Below are positions 1-8,209 of a stretch of DNA of 64,000 nucleotides, one piece after another (within the stretch, counting starts at the first letter, position 1; every line of letters starts with the position of its first letter). The DNA is taken from NCBI GenBank assembly GCA_938010765.1, contig CALLVX010000024.1:1-64000 (forward strand), written 5' to 3'. The position numbers and the translations under genes are program-made. The notes beneath the pieces were generated by a model. That model had not been told where the DNA came from. It made no database searches and saw only the letters and a list, made by a program, of their open reading frames with translations. The stretch comes from an uncultured Flavobacteriaceae bacterium. GTDB taxonomy: Bacteria; Bacteroidota; Bacteroidia; Flavobacteriales; Flavobacteriaceae.

Positions 1-447
1 ATATTTGATAGGACAAACAAAATGGTACAAAAGCAAGCTTTTGTTATGGTTCTTGTGGATATGTTCACTCATACACACAAATATATAAATATCATTACGC
101 CACACCCCAGGCAGAGCCTAGGGGAATTCTATTGATTAAAAAAGGGGATATCAGTAGGCGTAACATATGATTTTCGTCTACGAAATATACATTTAACCGA
201 CACCTCATGCATCAACGATATACTTTCGTTTAATTTTACTTTGGACTTGAGTAGGCTTATAAGTACTAGATGAGATCTAACATAACGTGAAAACAAAAGC
301 TATATCAAAACAACACCAACAATAACCTACAGAAACGCCACCAGTCCAAAATCCTTTTTTGATCTGGTAACGCTTGCCGAAGTTTTCAAGAAAACTCCGG
401 ATGACCATAAACAAACTGAATATCACAACCTTTCTTTTTATGCTTTA
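1..447. other. Gene-poor left edge
   Basis: No convincing gene lies in the first 285 bases; only short AT-rich reading frames occur there. From position 286 the frame of the AraC-type regulator is already open, and its translation (FFDLVTLAEVFKK and onward) looks like genuine N-terminal sequence of that protein. No ATG is present in frame. Confidence 0.4.
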
Positions 448-1176
448 TTGATAATTACAAAAGGACAAGGAGTTCATTCAATTAATTATAAAAGTTACAC
501 CTACCAAAAAGGAACCGTTTTTTGTTTGAGAAAGGGGGCTACACATAAATTCACAAAAAGCAATTCTGAAGGCGAACTATTGGTTTTTACAGATGATTTT
601 ATTTTAAAACATCTTAGCAAGACAGAAAGTCAAAAATCAGTATGGCTATTTAACCAATTGATTGGCTCTCCGAAGGTGCAATTGGATAAGGTCTTGTTTT
701 TAGAAGTCATTACTATTTTAGAACAAATAAAAAATGAGGTGAAACTTGAAAAAGATTCATATTCTTCGGGTATTAAAAGAAGTTTATTACACATTTTAAT
801 ATTAAAACTATATCGTAAAAGAGCAAAAGACATAGATGATTTTACAAACACTAAATATTTAAATCAATTTATAAAATTTCAATATTTAATTGAAGAACAA
901 TGGTCTGAGAGTAAAACAGTTTTGCACTATGCAAAGCAAATGTCAGTTACTCCAAAAACGTTAAACAACATTACCAAAAGTACCATGAAAAAATCTGCTA
1001 AATCTATAATCGACAATATTGCTACCATGCAGATTAAACGACTCTTAATTAACACTGAGTTATCTGTTACAGAAATTGCTTATCAATCAGGTTTTAACGA
1101 CCTGCCGAATTTTTTGAAATATTTCAAAAAAAACACTTCTCTTTCTACAAATCAATTCAGGAAAAAACATGAATAA
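448..1176 (+). CDS. AraC-family transcriptional regulator (N-terminus uncertain)
   Basis: A DNA-binding regulator of the AraC/XylS type. The first ~120 residues look like a cupin-like sensing domain (KGQGVHSINYKSY, then FCLRKGATHKF). The last ~95 residues form a double helix-turn-helix region ending LSVTEIAYQSGFNDLPNFLK and FRKKH, the classical AraC C-terminal signature. The listed start is a TTG. The same frame stays open upstream to 286 with plausible protein sequence but no ATG, so the true start is either a rare codon or has been lost. The gene is AT-richer than the block beginning at 3.3 kb and has no TTAA operator near it, so it probably belongs to other genes. Its target is unknown. 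Confidence 0.8.
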   Translation: MIITKGQGVHSINYKSYTYQKGTVFCLRKGATHKFTKSNSEGELLVFTDDFILKHLSKTESQKSVWLFNQLIGSPKVQLDKVLFLEVITILEQIKNEVKLEKDSYSSGIKRSLLHILILKLYRKRAKDIDDFTNTKYLNQFIKFQYLIEEQWSESKTVLHYAKQMSVTPKTLNNITKSTMKKSAKSIIDNIATMQIKRLLINTELSVTEIAYQSGFNDLPNFLKYFKKNTSLSTNQFRKKHE

Positions 1177-1400
1177 TTTCCCTTTTTAACAGTTTTTGGA
1201 TTCTTTCTTACCGTTAAGAAAATGTTTTATCAATCTAAATTTGTTTTCTTTTTAAAACGAAGTTGAAGTAACCAACTTCTTAAAAATTTCAAAAGAGAAA
1301 ATCATATTATTCCCATATTTACCAATTTTATAATCATTTCAACCATACTTGATCCTTTTCTTTTTTTCAATTTTGTATAAAATATCAAAAAGAAAAAAAA

Positions 1401-2372
1401 GTGAAAAATTTTCAATTAAAATTCTTTTCGCTTATTATACTTGCTATTACAGTTTACGCTTGTAATGATGATGATAGACGACCTAAAGATGACATTCCTC
1501 AGATTGAAGTCGTAGATTTTGGCGATGCTCCTTCTGGTTTATTAATTACAACTGGTACCGTCAATGTAATTACAGAAAACACGGTAAGGTACCACACTAT
1601 TAATTTTACCACAGACACATATACGGTAACAATTGTTGAAACTGAAAATAATATTGTTATTGTAGATTTAGGGCCTGCGCCTAATTTTGCAACTGAGTTA
1701 GAAGCTTATGTAGATGTCATTAACAAGACCGGTGCGGTGATTATAACCTACAACCATGGAGATCATTATGGCGGCGCAGAAAATTTTACGGATTTGGATT
1801 TTTATGCCGAAAGTACCGTGGCAGGCCAATTAAATAGTACCGATGACTTTACTACCTTATACCCTAACGCTGTTACCGGTGTTAGCGGCTCTCAGACCAT
1901 AGGAGACCTAGAGTTTGCTTTTGATAAAGTTTCTAACGCGGAAACTGGCGAAAATGGTTATGTCTACAACCCGGAACACAAAATATTGTTTAGCGGAGAT
2001 CTTGTGTACAATCTAGCACATCCTTACCTAAGAGAATACACACCAAAAGACGAAGTAGATGAAATAGACAATTGGATAGCTGGTTTAAATGCTTTGAAAA
2101 CTCAATTTTCAGATTACAATTACTTATTCGTAGGCCACAATGATTCTCGTACAGATATAAGTACAGCAATTGACGAAAACATAGCTTATTTACAAGATGC
2201 CCAGGACCTAATTAAAGGAACTAAAACGCTTACTGCTGGTGACGCCGCCTCTATTAGTACAGAGGTGATCGATGAGCTACAATTGCTCTATCCCAACTAT
2301 TTGGTAGGTGCACTTTTATTATCACTCCCAGATGCTTTCTTTCCTGGTGACCCAAGTGCTGATTGGTTTTAG
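1401..2372 (+). CDS. Metallo-beta-lactamase-fold lipoprotein
   Basis: A 323-residue exported protein starting at GTG. The signal peptide ends in a lipobox (ITVYAC, Cys about 21), so it is probably anchored in an envelope membrane. The metal-binding motif of the MBL superfamily is visible as TYNHGDHYGG (about 116-125). Compared with the canonical HxHxDH, the first His is replaced by Tyr. A later FSGDLVYN and GHNDSR supply further expected metal ligands. The C-terminus resembles the helical tail of alkylsulfatase/quinoprotein-associated MBL proteins. Substrate unknown. It stands alone, with 224 bases upstream and decayed sequence downstream, and lacks the regulon operator. Confidence 0.8.
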   Translation: MKNFQLKFFSLIILAITVYACNDDDRRPKDDIPQIEVVDFGDAPSGLLITTGTVNVITENTVRYHTINFTTDTYTVTIVETENNIVIVDLGPAPNFATELEAYVDVINKTGAVIITYNHGDHYGGAENFTDLDFYAESTVAGQLNSTDDFTTLYPNAVTGVSGSQTIGDLEFAFDKVSNAETGENGYVYNPEHKILFSGDLVYNLAHPYLREYTPKDEVDEIDNWIAGLNALKTQFSDYNYLFVGHNDSRTDISTAIDENIAYLQDAQDLIKGTKTLTAGDAASISTEVIDELQLLYPNYLVGALLLSLPDAFFPGDPSADWF

Positions 2373-2650
2373 GTAGATATTCCCCCGGGACAATATCCGA
2401 GGCGTTTTTAAAGAATTTGTTTTTAGACTTTTAAGTTGGAAGACGATTCAAGCCTCGGGTTATTGCCCAAATAAAAAAGAGACATGTTACTTTCTTACAA
2501 GAAAAGCATTAAACTAGGAAAATTATGAGGTCTATAGTAATTCTAGTAGAATAGAAGGTTTTGATGTAAGAATGATTCGTAGATTTTATTAAAAACGGAC
2601 AATAGCTGTATTCGGGAATAGCTCATGTACCAGCAATTAAGCAAAAGAAT
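2373..2650. other. Non-coding stretch with a distant inverted repeat
   Basis: No gene is visible. CCGAGGC at 2397-2403 and GCCTCGG at 2452-2458 are perfectly complementary across about 48 bases. This could be a weak terminator-like fold or chance. The stretch leads directly into decayed gene remnants. Confidence 0.3.
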
Positions 2651-2755
2651 ATGGCAAATTTCACTATCAATATCAATGGTAAAGACCAACAAGTAGAAAC
2701 AACCGAAGAAACTCATTTGCTTTGAATAATCCGAGAAGAATTGGGCATACACCAA
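2651..2755 (+). pseudogene. Remnant of a (2Fe-2S) oxidoreductase small subunit (IorA-like)
   Basis: Translation from ATG 2651 gives MANFTINING, then ETTEETHLL, a stop (TGA), and IIREELGIH. This matches the first ~35 residues of xanthine-dehydrogenase-family small subunits (isoquinoline 1-oxidoreductase alpha type), where the stop position is normally Trp (LLWVLRDELG). The expected ferredoxin cysteines downstream are absent because the sequence diverges after GIH. It is therefore a 5' fragment with a nonsense mutation and a deleted remainder. Confidence 0.65.
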
Positions 2756-2779
2756 CGCACCGCTGCCTTCGAGCCCATC

Positions 2780-3178
2780 TTAAAACGACTTAAAATCGTT
2801 TAATTGCTCCTCAGTTCCCGAAACGATGATATTGATCATCCCATCGATCATGATCGTATCCGATAACTCTTTGATCTGTTCAAGATACGACCGTCCATCT
2901 TTTGAGTATTTGAAATATAATTTCCCCAGAATAGTAATCAGCCATGCCTTTACTACATACCGATAGCTATATTGGCCAATGGAAGCGAACATTTCCCGTT
3001 TAATCTTTGTTAAAGTAGTATCTAATCGAAGGCTCGCTATCGATATGGGGATGCGCTCCCCTAAACTCCCGAATACCGTTACCAATCTAGAAAATACCTT
3101 GGCATATACCGATCGCCTGCTTGTCTGAGTACTTGTCGTGCCCGCGTCTGAGCATTTTAAATCTCGATTGTCGAGCAA
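2780..3178 (-). pseudogene. Fragment resembling the C-terminal half of a DUF3095-type protein
   Basis: The reading frame codes 132 residues with no recognisable N-terminal domain. The stretch from FSRLVTVFGSLGERIPIS to DTIMIDGMINIIVSG recalls the region preceding the C-terminal end of DUF3095 (cyclase-like) proteins. The usual final HIHFVDG segment is missing, as is the N-terminal half. I recognise the resemblance only from memory of the family, so it could instead be another conserved hypothetical. It sits between an IorA remnant and the regulator gene, consistent with a decayed junction at the left border of the catabolic block. Confidence 0.35.
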
Positions 3179-3289
3179 GGACTGCCTTTGAATTCTTCAC
3201 CTTGTGTAAACCATAGAGAAATTCTGCTTTAAGAAAAGCCCAAGGCAATAGGGTGGGTATTGAAGGGGAATACCGTATGCCAAGACCAA

Positions 3290-3850
3290 TTAAATATCGA
3301 CCAACAATTTATGGAACGATTTTATTTTATCATCTTCATTGATAAGCTTGTTCATGCAAGTTTCCAAAAATCGAAGAAAAGTTTTCTTCTCGGCATCATT
3401 GAAACCTTCCGTCAAATAGTTGATTACTCCCAGTCGTGATGGCTGTGTATTGTTTACCAGCGTAATCCCTTTTTTCGTTAGCTTTAATCTTTTTTTTCTA
3501 CGATCGTCCTTATCCTCATATTGTCTTATGAGTCCTTTATCCAATAACACATTAATAAGATTTGTAATATTGGCCCTAGAGACGTTCAATGAATCGGCAA
3601 GTTCGCTGGCCATCAGATCTTTGCTGTGTTCTTCTCTTTTGAAAAATGGTAAATTAGGATTATTGGCCAAATGAAGAAGTATAAGCCATTGCTGGGTAGT
3701 TAACCCAACCTTTTGATATACATCATCCCCTATCTTTTTTAGTTGATTCGACAAATCAAAAATGCTCAATACGATCGATTCTTCTATACTGCTTTCTATC
3801 ATTTCTTTTTCGTTGCTTAGGGGGTCAAACTGCCGTGCAATATAAAGCAC
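3290..3850 (-). CDS. MarR-family transcriptional regulator, probable regulator of the 55-kb regulon
   Basis: A winged helix-turn-helix protein. The DNA-recognition part reads LMASELADSLNVSRANITNL, followed by the wing segment DKDDRRKKRLKLTKKG, the hallmark DxR of MarR proteins; flanking helices form the dimer interface. The longest frame starts at GTG 3850, 7 bases after the upstream stop; ATG 3802 is a good alternative and gives a more usual ~170-residue protein. It is second in a two-gene operon behind the nitrilase-like gene, and that operon is preceded by operator site A, which suggests autoregulation. It is the only DNA-binding regulator I found among the regulated genes, so it is the leading candidate for binding all twelve TTAA-N5-TTAA sites. 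The effector is unknown, probably a pathway substrate or intermediate. Confidence 0.9.
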   Translation of the reverse strand: MLYIARQFDPLSNEKEMIESSIEESIVLSIFDLSNQLKKIGDDVYQKVGLTTQQWLILLHLANNPNLPFFKREEHSKDLMASELADSLNVSRANITNLINVLLDKGLIRQYEDKDDRRKKRLKLTKKGITLVNNTQPSRLGVINYLTEGFNDAEKKTFLRFLETCMNKLINEDDKIKSFHKLLVDI

Positions 3851-3856
3851 TTCGTA

Positions 3857-4870
3857 TTAACCCTGTAATTTTTTGATAACCTTTAATTGCGTTTTTATAA
3901 ACAATTCCTTAGACGGCTCTTCTTCATAAAAAGAATTGGCCGGATAATGCATGTACTTTGCATACGACGGTGCATACAATTCGAACCGCTGGCGCGCATT
4001 GTAATTTTGCATCGACACCTTTGATCGGTAATCCCTTAATGCCATAATATCAATATAGCTATTGGCGACCATACTACCGCCCGTACCTGCTTCGGCTAGT
4101 ACATGTCCTTCATAACCCACTACTTTCGAGAGTCCGTCGGTAGCAGCAAACGGAAAATCGATACCCGAAATTCCTGCGGAGTTCGCAGAAATCACATAGC
4201 ACATGTTTTCTATAGCCCTAGCACGCTTGGCCACCTCTTTATGTGTTAATTGCGGACTCCCTGCTTCTGACGAGGAGTGCAAAAATACTTCAGCCCCGCG
4301 CATCATCAAACATCTGGCAATCTCTGGGTATAGTATTTCCTCCGAGGCGATACAACTTAACTTTCCTAATTTCGTGTCTGCCACCGGAAACAGTGCCTCC
4401 TCCCCATAAATAGCTATGTATTCGTCCAGCACGTCGTGTGGTGTAGGTGCAAACATTGAATTTAGTCGACGATATTTGAGAATCAGCTCCCCTTCATCAT
4501 CTATGATAAAACTACTTTGAAAATAGAGTTCCGGAAAGTGCTCATCGAGTTCATAAAAATTACCGGAAAGAAAAATAGACTGCTGTCTACAAAACGTTTT
4601 CATTTCTTCAAAAAGCGGATCGTTTACAGAAATACAGGCCTTTTTTCGCCATTGTTCCAAATGCTCTCCAAAAGGAAAACTTGTCAGAAAATACTCTGGC
4701 AAAACAACCAATTTCAAGTCGGGCCCTATAAAAGCTTTCGAGCCTCTTATTTCAGCCAAAACCTGCTTCAATGAGCGTTGCATAAGTGCATAGGTCTCTT
4801 CACGGTTTTTACACGAATTCACCGCAAAACATTCAGTTTGTAGGGCTAGTGCTTTATATCGTTGAATCAA
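3857..4870 (-). CDS. Carbon-nitrogen hydrolase (nitrilase) superfamily protein with Ser in place of the catalytic Cys
   Basis: The fold is recognised from the Glu motif (LVVLPEYFLTSFPF), the Lys motif (ELILKYRRLN) and the third motif KLSCIASEEILYPE with MRGAEVFLHSSSEAG. In a standard nitrilase/amidase the third motif is ICxxxxFPE; aligned on YPE, the nucleophile position is Ser, not Cys. The protein may be a variant amidase, a non-hydrolytic relative or a binding protein. An open frame runs to TTG 4903, but that codon lies inside the predicted -7 element, so I prefer TTG 4870, which gives a tidy N-terminus (IQRYKALALQTE). It is co-transcribed with the MarR gene. In a pathway with imide and half-amide steps, an amidase role would fit if the Ser is functional. 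Confidence 0.8.
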   Translation of the reverse strand: MIQRYKALALQTECFAVNSCKNREETYALMQRSLKQVLAEIRGSKAFIGPDLKLVVLPEYFLTSFPFGEHLEQWRKKACISVNDPLFEEMKTFCRQQSIFLSGNFYELDEHFPELYFQSSFIIDDEGELILKYRRLNSMFAPTPHDVLDEYIAIYGEEALFPVADTKLGKLSCIASEEILYPEIARCLMMRGAEVFLHSSSEAGSPQLTHKEVAKRARAIENMCYVISANSAGISGIDFPFAATDGLSKVVGYEGHVLAEAGTGGSMVANSYIDIMALRDYRSKVSMQNYNARQRFELYAPSYAKYMHYPANSFYEEEPSKELFIKTQLKVIKKLQG

Positions 4871-4900
4871 ATTTTGAAGGTTATGATGTATTACAAGGTA

Positions 4901-4928
4901 CAAAAATAGTTAATATTATTAACTATTT
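4901..4928 (-). promoter_or_regulatory. Operator site A with overlapping -7 element, upstream of nitrilase-marR
   Basis: A perfect 25-base palindrome at 4904-4928 (half-sites AAATAGTTAA and TTAACTATTT) carries the core TTAA-N5-TTAA. On the minus strand its end runs into TATTTTTG, an exact TAnnTTTG Bacteroidota -7 element, so a bound repressor would cover the promoter. Single-dyad class. Confidence 0.8.
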
Positions 4929-4997
4929 AAGGTAAGAAGTTCGTTGAATCGATAAACTTCATTTTACTAAGATAAATACCCGAAAAAGAGTAAATAA

Positions 4998-6071
4998 TTA
5001 ATCGGTCAGTATAAATTCTAAGGCCGTTGAAGGTGCATTTGCGGGTTCCTTTGTCCTTTCGATAATTTGCCAGCTAACACCTGCCGTATCGCTGAATAGA
5101 AACGATTGCTCGCCGAACTCATTTTCTTGTATTTTAGATGGTTTCAATTTGTGGCTACGCACCAAATCATGTACCATAGCAAGCTTAGAGGTGTAGAACG
5201 AATGCAGCGTAATCCCCTTCTCTCCTATTCGTTGTTGTTCAGATTTATTGGTTTTATCTCCTCGGGGAATAAAAAATTTCAACTTTCCACAGATATTATT
5301 GGGTGATACATACCCCTGGTACCAATGACTAAAGCCAGGTTCCATTTGAAAAACCTGTTTGGGTCCTTTTTGCCAATCCCCGTCGATTGCCGGTTCTTCC
5401 TCTGCCTTCAATCCCAGTGCTGTTGATAGATAGGACATTTGTTCCATAGAGACAGCATCAATAATAAAGTCGTGATGGGTAAACTCGCTCGTCTTCAACT
5501 TTGTACCGGCATCGACGGTACCATAGCCCGGAATCTTATACCCATACCGTTGAAAAAAGATATGATTAAAAAAAGCACCATAAACAGCATTTTCACGCAC
5601 TAGCACTGGTCGTTTAAAAAAATCCCGATCTCCGGTATTCAGACCAAAAAGATCATCGACAACAGGTTCTGTGGGAAGCCACGGTTTCTTCCCAACCTCA
5701 CGAGCCGTTTGATAAATATCGAACAATCTAAAAATATCGTACGTCATCATAACCGCAATTCGGCTGCCAATGGTCTCAACCGGAGTGTAACCAATTCCTT
5801 CCCCTATAGGGCTTTCCCATTCTAAAATACGAAGCAACCCATGACTGTCAATTGTACCATTTTGTAATCGGTAAGAACGTAGTTTTGATTCGACTCCATA
5901 GATTTTGAGAGCTTCCTCCACACCTATGACGGCCCTATCGACCTCTTTAAAACCGAAGTCGGCAAAGTATTTTTTAGCATAATCGGCATCCGAAGTGCCG
6001 ATCATTACCTCATATAGTCCACTTATACCTGTGTCAGGGAGCAACTGTTCAACCGGGTTTGTATTGGTCAT
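4998..6071 (-). CDS. VOC (glyoxalase/dioxygenase) superfamily protein, two-domain
   Basis: A 357-residue protein of the vicinal oxygen chelate fold. Paired beta-alpha modules are seen at about 15-140 (ISGLYEVMIGTSDADYAKKY) and about 195-345 (FTHHDFIIDAVSMEQMSYLS, ending SFLFSDTAGVSWQIIER). These resemble glyoxalase/extradiol-dioxygenase-like proteins, but I cannot assign metal ligands with certainty. Cytosolic: no signal peptide. It is 11 bases behind the MDR oxidoreductase gene and shares operator site B. One of three large VOC proteins in the regulon; their retention suggests isomerisation or oxidative ring/bridge cleavage of the substrate. Function inferred only at fold level. Confidence 0.65.
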   Translation of the reverse strand: MTNTNPVEQLLPDTGISGLYEVMIGTSDADYAKKYFADFGFKEVDRAVIGVEEALKIYGVESKLRSYRLQNGTIDSHGLLRILEWESPIGEGIGYTPVETIGSRIAVMMTYDIFRLFDIYQTAREVGKKPWLPTEPVVDDLFGLNTGDRDFFKRPVLVRENAVYGAFFNHIFFQRYGYKIPGYGTVDAGTKLKTSEFTHHDFIIDAVSMEQMSYLSTALGLKAEEEPAIDGDWQKGPKQVFQMEPGFSHWYQGYVSPNNICGKLKFFIPRGDKTNKSEQQRIGEKGITLHSFYTSKLAMVHDLVRSHKLKPSKIQENEFGEQSFLFSDTAGVSWQIIERTKEPANAPSTALEFILTD

Positions 6072-6082
6072 AGGGGCCAGTT

Positions 6083-7078
6083 TTATGGAATCAAAATAAG
6101 TTTTCCGAAATTTTGCCCGGAATAAAGCATTTTTAAAGTAGTCGCATAGTTTTCGAGACCTTCTGTCATATGCTCTTTTACATTAATTTTATCTTCAGCG
6201 ATCCAACCCGCAATCTCTTCAACAGCCATGGGCCATTCCTGAACAAAATCAAAAACGATAATCCCGGTCAAGACGCCTCTAGCTGTTACGATTTTCATAT
6301 AGTTTTTTGGACCTTTTATGTTTGCCATATCATTATACTGCGATATGGCACCACAAATGACTACCCGTGCGCCTTGCGCTAGGTTCATCAAAGCAATATC
6401 TAAAGTTTCACCTCCTACATTATCGTAAAAAATGTGAACTCCCTTAGGAGCATATTCTTTCAATTTTGCGTTTATATCCTCTGTTTTGTAGTTGATGGCA
6501 TGGTCGAAGCCGCATTCGTTCACCAGATACGCACACTTGGCGTCGGTGCCGGCAGAACCAATTACTATGCACCCTTTTATCTTGGCTATTTGGCCTACTG
6601 TGGAACCAACAACCCCGGCGGCACCGGACACGTAAATCACCTCTCCCGATTTGGGCTGCCCACGGCGCAACAAACCAAAATAAGCAGTCATTCCGGGCAT
6701 TCCGAGCACTCCAAGGTGATGCGAAAGTTTCCCCGAAGACATATCTAATTTCTTAAGGCCCTCGCCGCTCGAGATTGCGTATGTCTGTGAACCTAATAGT
6801 CCTGTTACATAGTCACCTACTTCATATGCATCATTCTGGGAGTCAATAATCTCTCCTGCAGAAAAGCTTCGCATTACGGCACCGATCTCAATTCCTTTGA
6901 TATACGTGGTTCCTTCATTCATCCACCCGCGAATTGCCGGATCCAGGGAAATTACCTCAATTTTGATCAGTACTTCTCCCTGCTTTATTGGTGCCATTTC
7001 TTCTGTCACCAAATCGAAGTTGCTATCTTCGACCGCCCCTGTTGGCCTGTTGGCCAAAACCACTTTTGTATTGGTCAT
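6083..7078 (-). CDS. NADP-dependent MDR oxidoreductase (prostaglandin reductase/CurA-like)
   Basis: Zinc-independent medium-chain dehydrogenase/reductase of 331 residues. The nucleotide-binding motif is YVSGAAGVVGSTVGQIAK at about 145-162, followed by CIVIGSAGTDAKC. The N-terminus (ANRPTGAVEDSNFDLV) and VISLDPAIRGWMNE are typical of the YfmJ/CurA/leukotriene B4 12-hydroxydehydrogenase group, which reduces activated C=C bonds next to carbonyls. In a pathway for conjugated lactams or enones it could reduce an exocyclic or ring double bond (inference). First gene of the minus-strand unit at operator site B, divergent from the alpha/beta hydrolase at 7175. Confidence 0.85.
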   Translation of the reverse strand: MTNTKVVLANRPTGAVEDSNFDLVTEEMAPIKQGEVLIKIEVISLDPAIRGWMNEGTTYIKGIEIGAVMRSFSAGEIIDSQNDAYEVGDYVTGLLGSQTYAISSGEGLKKLDMSSGKLSHHLGVLGMPGMTAYFGLLRRGQPKSGEVIYVSGAAGVVGSTVGQIAKIKGCIVIGSAGTDAKCAYLVNECGFDHAINYKTEDINAKLKEYAPKGVHIFYDNVGGETLDIALMNLAQGARVVICGAISQYNDMANIKGPKNYMKIVTARGVLTGIIVFDFVQEWPMAVEEIAGWIAEDKINVKEHMTEGLENYATTLKMLYSGQNFGKLILIP

Positions 7079-7118
7079 TCTTATATTATATTTAAATTAA
7101 CTTAAAAGTATGAAAAAT

Positions 7119-7156
7119 TAGTTAATATTATAAATTATTAACTATATTAACTAATT
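7119..7156. promoter_or_regulatory. Operator site B (tandem), between divergent units
   Basis: TTAA half-sites begin at 7122, 7138 and 7147. The position at +9 from the first is degenerate (TAAA), but the 0/16/25 spacing of the tandem class is kept. It lies between the MDR gene (minus) and the alpha/beta hydrolase (plus), so it can control both. Confidence 0.7.
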
Positions 7157-7174
7157 AATTGAAACTCCAAAAAC

Positions 7175-8200
7175 TTGAATTCAAGCAACTACGTTCTTGT
7201 AGGTTCCCGAAAGCTACACTTTCACATGATGGGCGAAGGTCCTGCTTTGCTACTATTTCACCCTTCACCGCATTCTTCTGAGATTTTATTGCCCTTGGCA
7301 AAAGAATTGGCTTCCCATTACACGGTTTTTTCTATTGACACTCCGGGATATGGCAAATCGGATGCTTTGGAATCTGCGCCAGGGTCATTAAACGATTATA
7401 CCGAATTCTTACACAAGGCCCTAAAGCAAATGGGTTTGAAGCGGGCTACTTTTTATGGTTCCGCTACTGGCGCACAGATCGCAATTCGGTACGCTTTGGA
7501 ACATCCTGATGCCGTTTCCCATGTTTTTTTGGATAATTCCGCACACTTTAACGAGGAATTATGCAATTTAATTTTACAGCATTACTTCCCTGATTTAACC
7601 CCCCGGTTAGACGGAAGTCATTTGACGCAAATCTGGACAATGGTCAGCCAAATGTTCCAGTATTTTCCGTGGTGTTTTACTACGGCGGAATATGCCTTGA
7701 ATCGACCCCAGCTTCCTGCAGCAGCACTTCACTTTATAGCCATGGACTATCTAAAGGCCGGAAAGAACTATGATTATGCCTATAAAACTGCATTTCAACA
7801 TGAACGAGGTGCTTATGTGCAACAGTTGAAAGTACCAACGACCATTTTTCGATGGAATAACAGTATCATCACAAAATATGTAGATGATTTGTTGGCTTTC
7901 GAATTTCCGTCAAATGTGTCATCCTTCAGGATTGACGGAGATCCCGGCGAGCGCATGCATTCGATGACGTATTTTATAAAGGACAAGGCAGATGCCTTTC
8001 CTTCTTGCGAAATATCCGAAACAATAAAACCCTATGTAGAAAGCCCAACAATGGCATACCGGAAGGAAGATGAAAATCCTCCTGAGGCTACCGTTGATGG
8101 CCAATACCTGCAGCAGGCATGGGAAACATTGGTACGGCAGAACCCTCACTTAAATGCAGAACAAATTCAATCTTGTTTAATCGATTGGTATACAAACTGA
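7175..8200 (+). CDS. Alpha/beta-hydrolase-fold protein with altered nucleophile elbow
   Basis: The fold shows HFHMMGEGPALLLFHPSPHSS (oxyanion-hole region), FSIDTPGYGKSD and the elbow ATFYGSATGAQIAIRYA. A normal elbow is G-x-Ser-x-G; here it is G-S-A-T-G, so Ala stands at the nucleophile position. A C-terminal His (GERMHSMTYF) is present. It may therefore not be an ordinary esterase and could be a cofactor-free lyase/dioxygenase-like or binding variant. The start is TTG 7175, about 20 bases after site B. It is followed 9 bases later by a lipoprotein gene and then an SDR gene in the same direction. Confidence 0.75.
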   Translation: MNSSNYVLVGSRKLHFHMMGEGPALLLFHPSPHSSEILLPLAKELASHYTVFSIDTPGYGKSDALESAPGSLNDYTEFLHKALKQMGLKRATFYGSATGAQIAIRYALEHPDAVSHVFLDNSAHFNEELCNLILQHYFPDLTPRLDGSHLTQIWTMVSQMFQYFPWCFTTAEYALNRPQLPAAALHFIAMDYLKAGKNYDYAYKTAFQHERGAYVQQLKVPTTIFRWNNSIITKYVDDLLAFEFPSNVSSFRIDGDPGERMHSMTYFIKDKADAFPSCEISETIKPYVESPTMAYRKEDENPPEATVDGQYLQQAWETLVRQNPHLNAEQIQSCLIDWYTN

Positions 8201-8209
8201 AAACTTATC

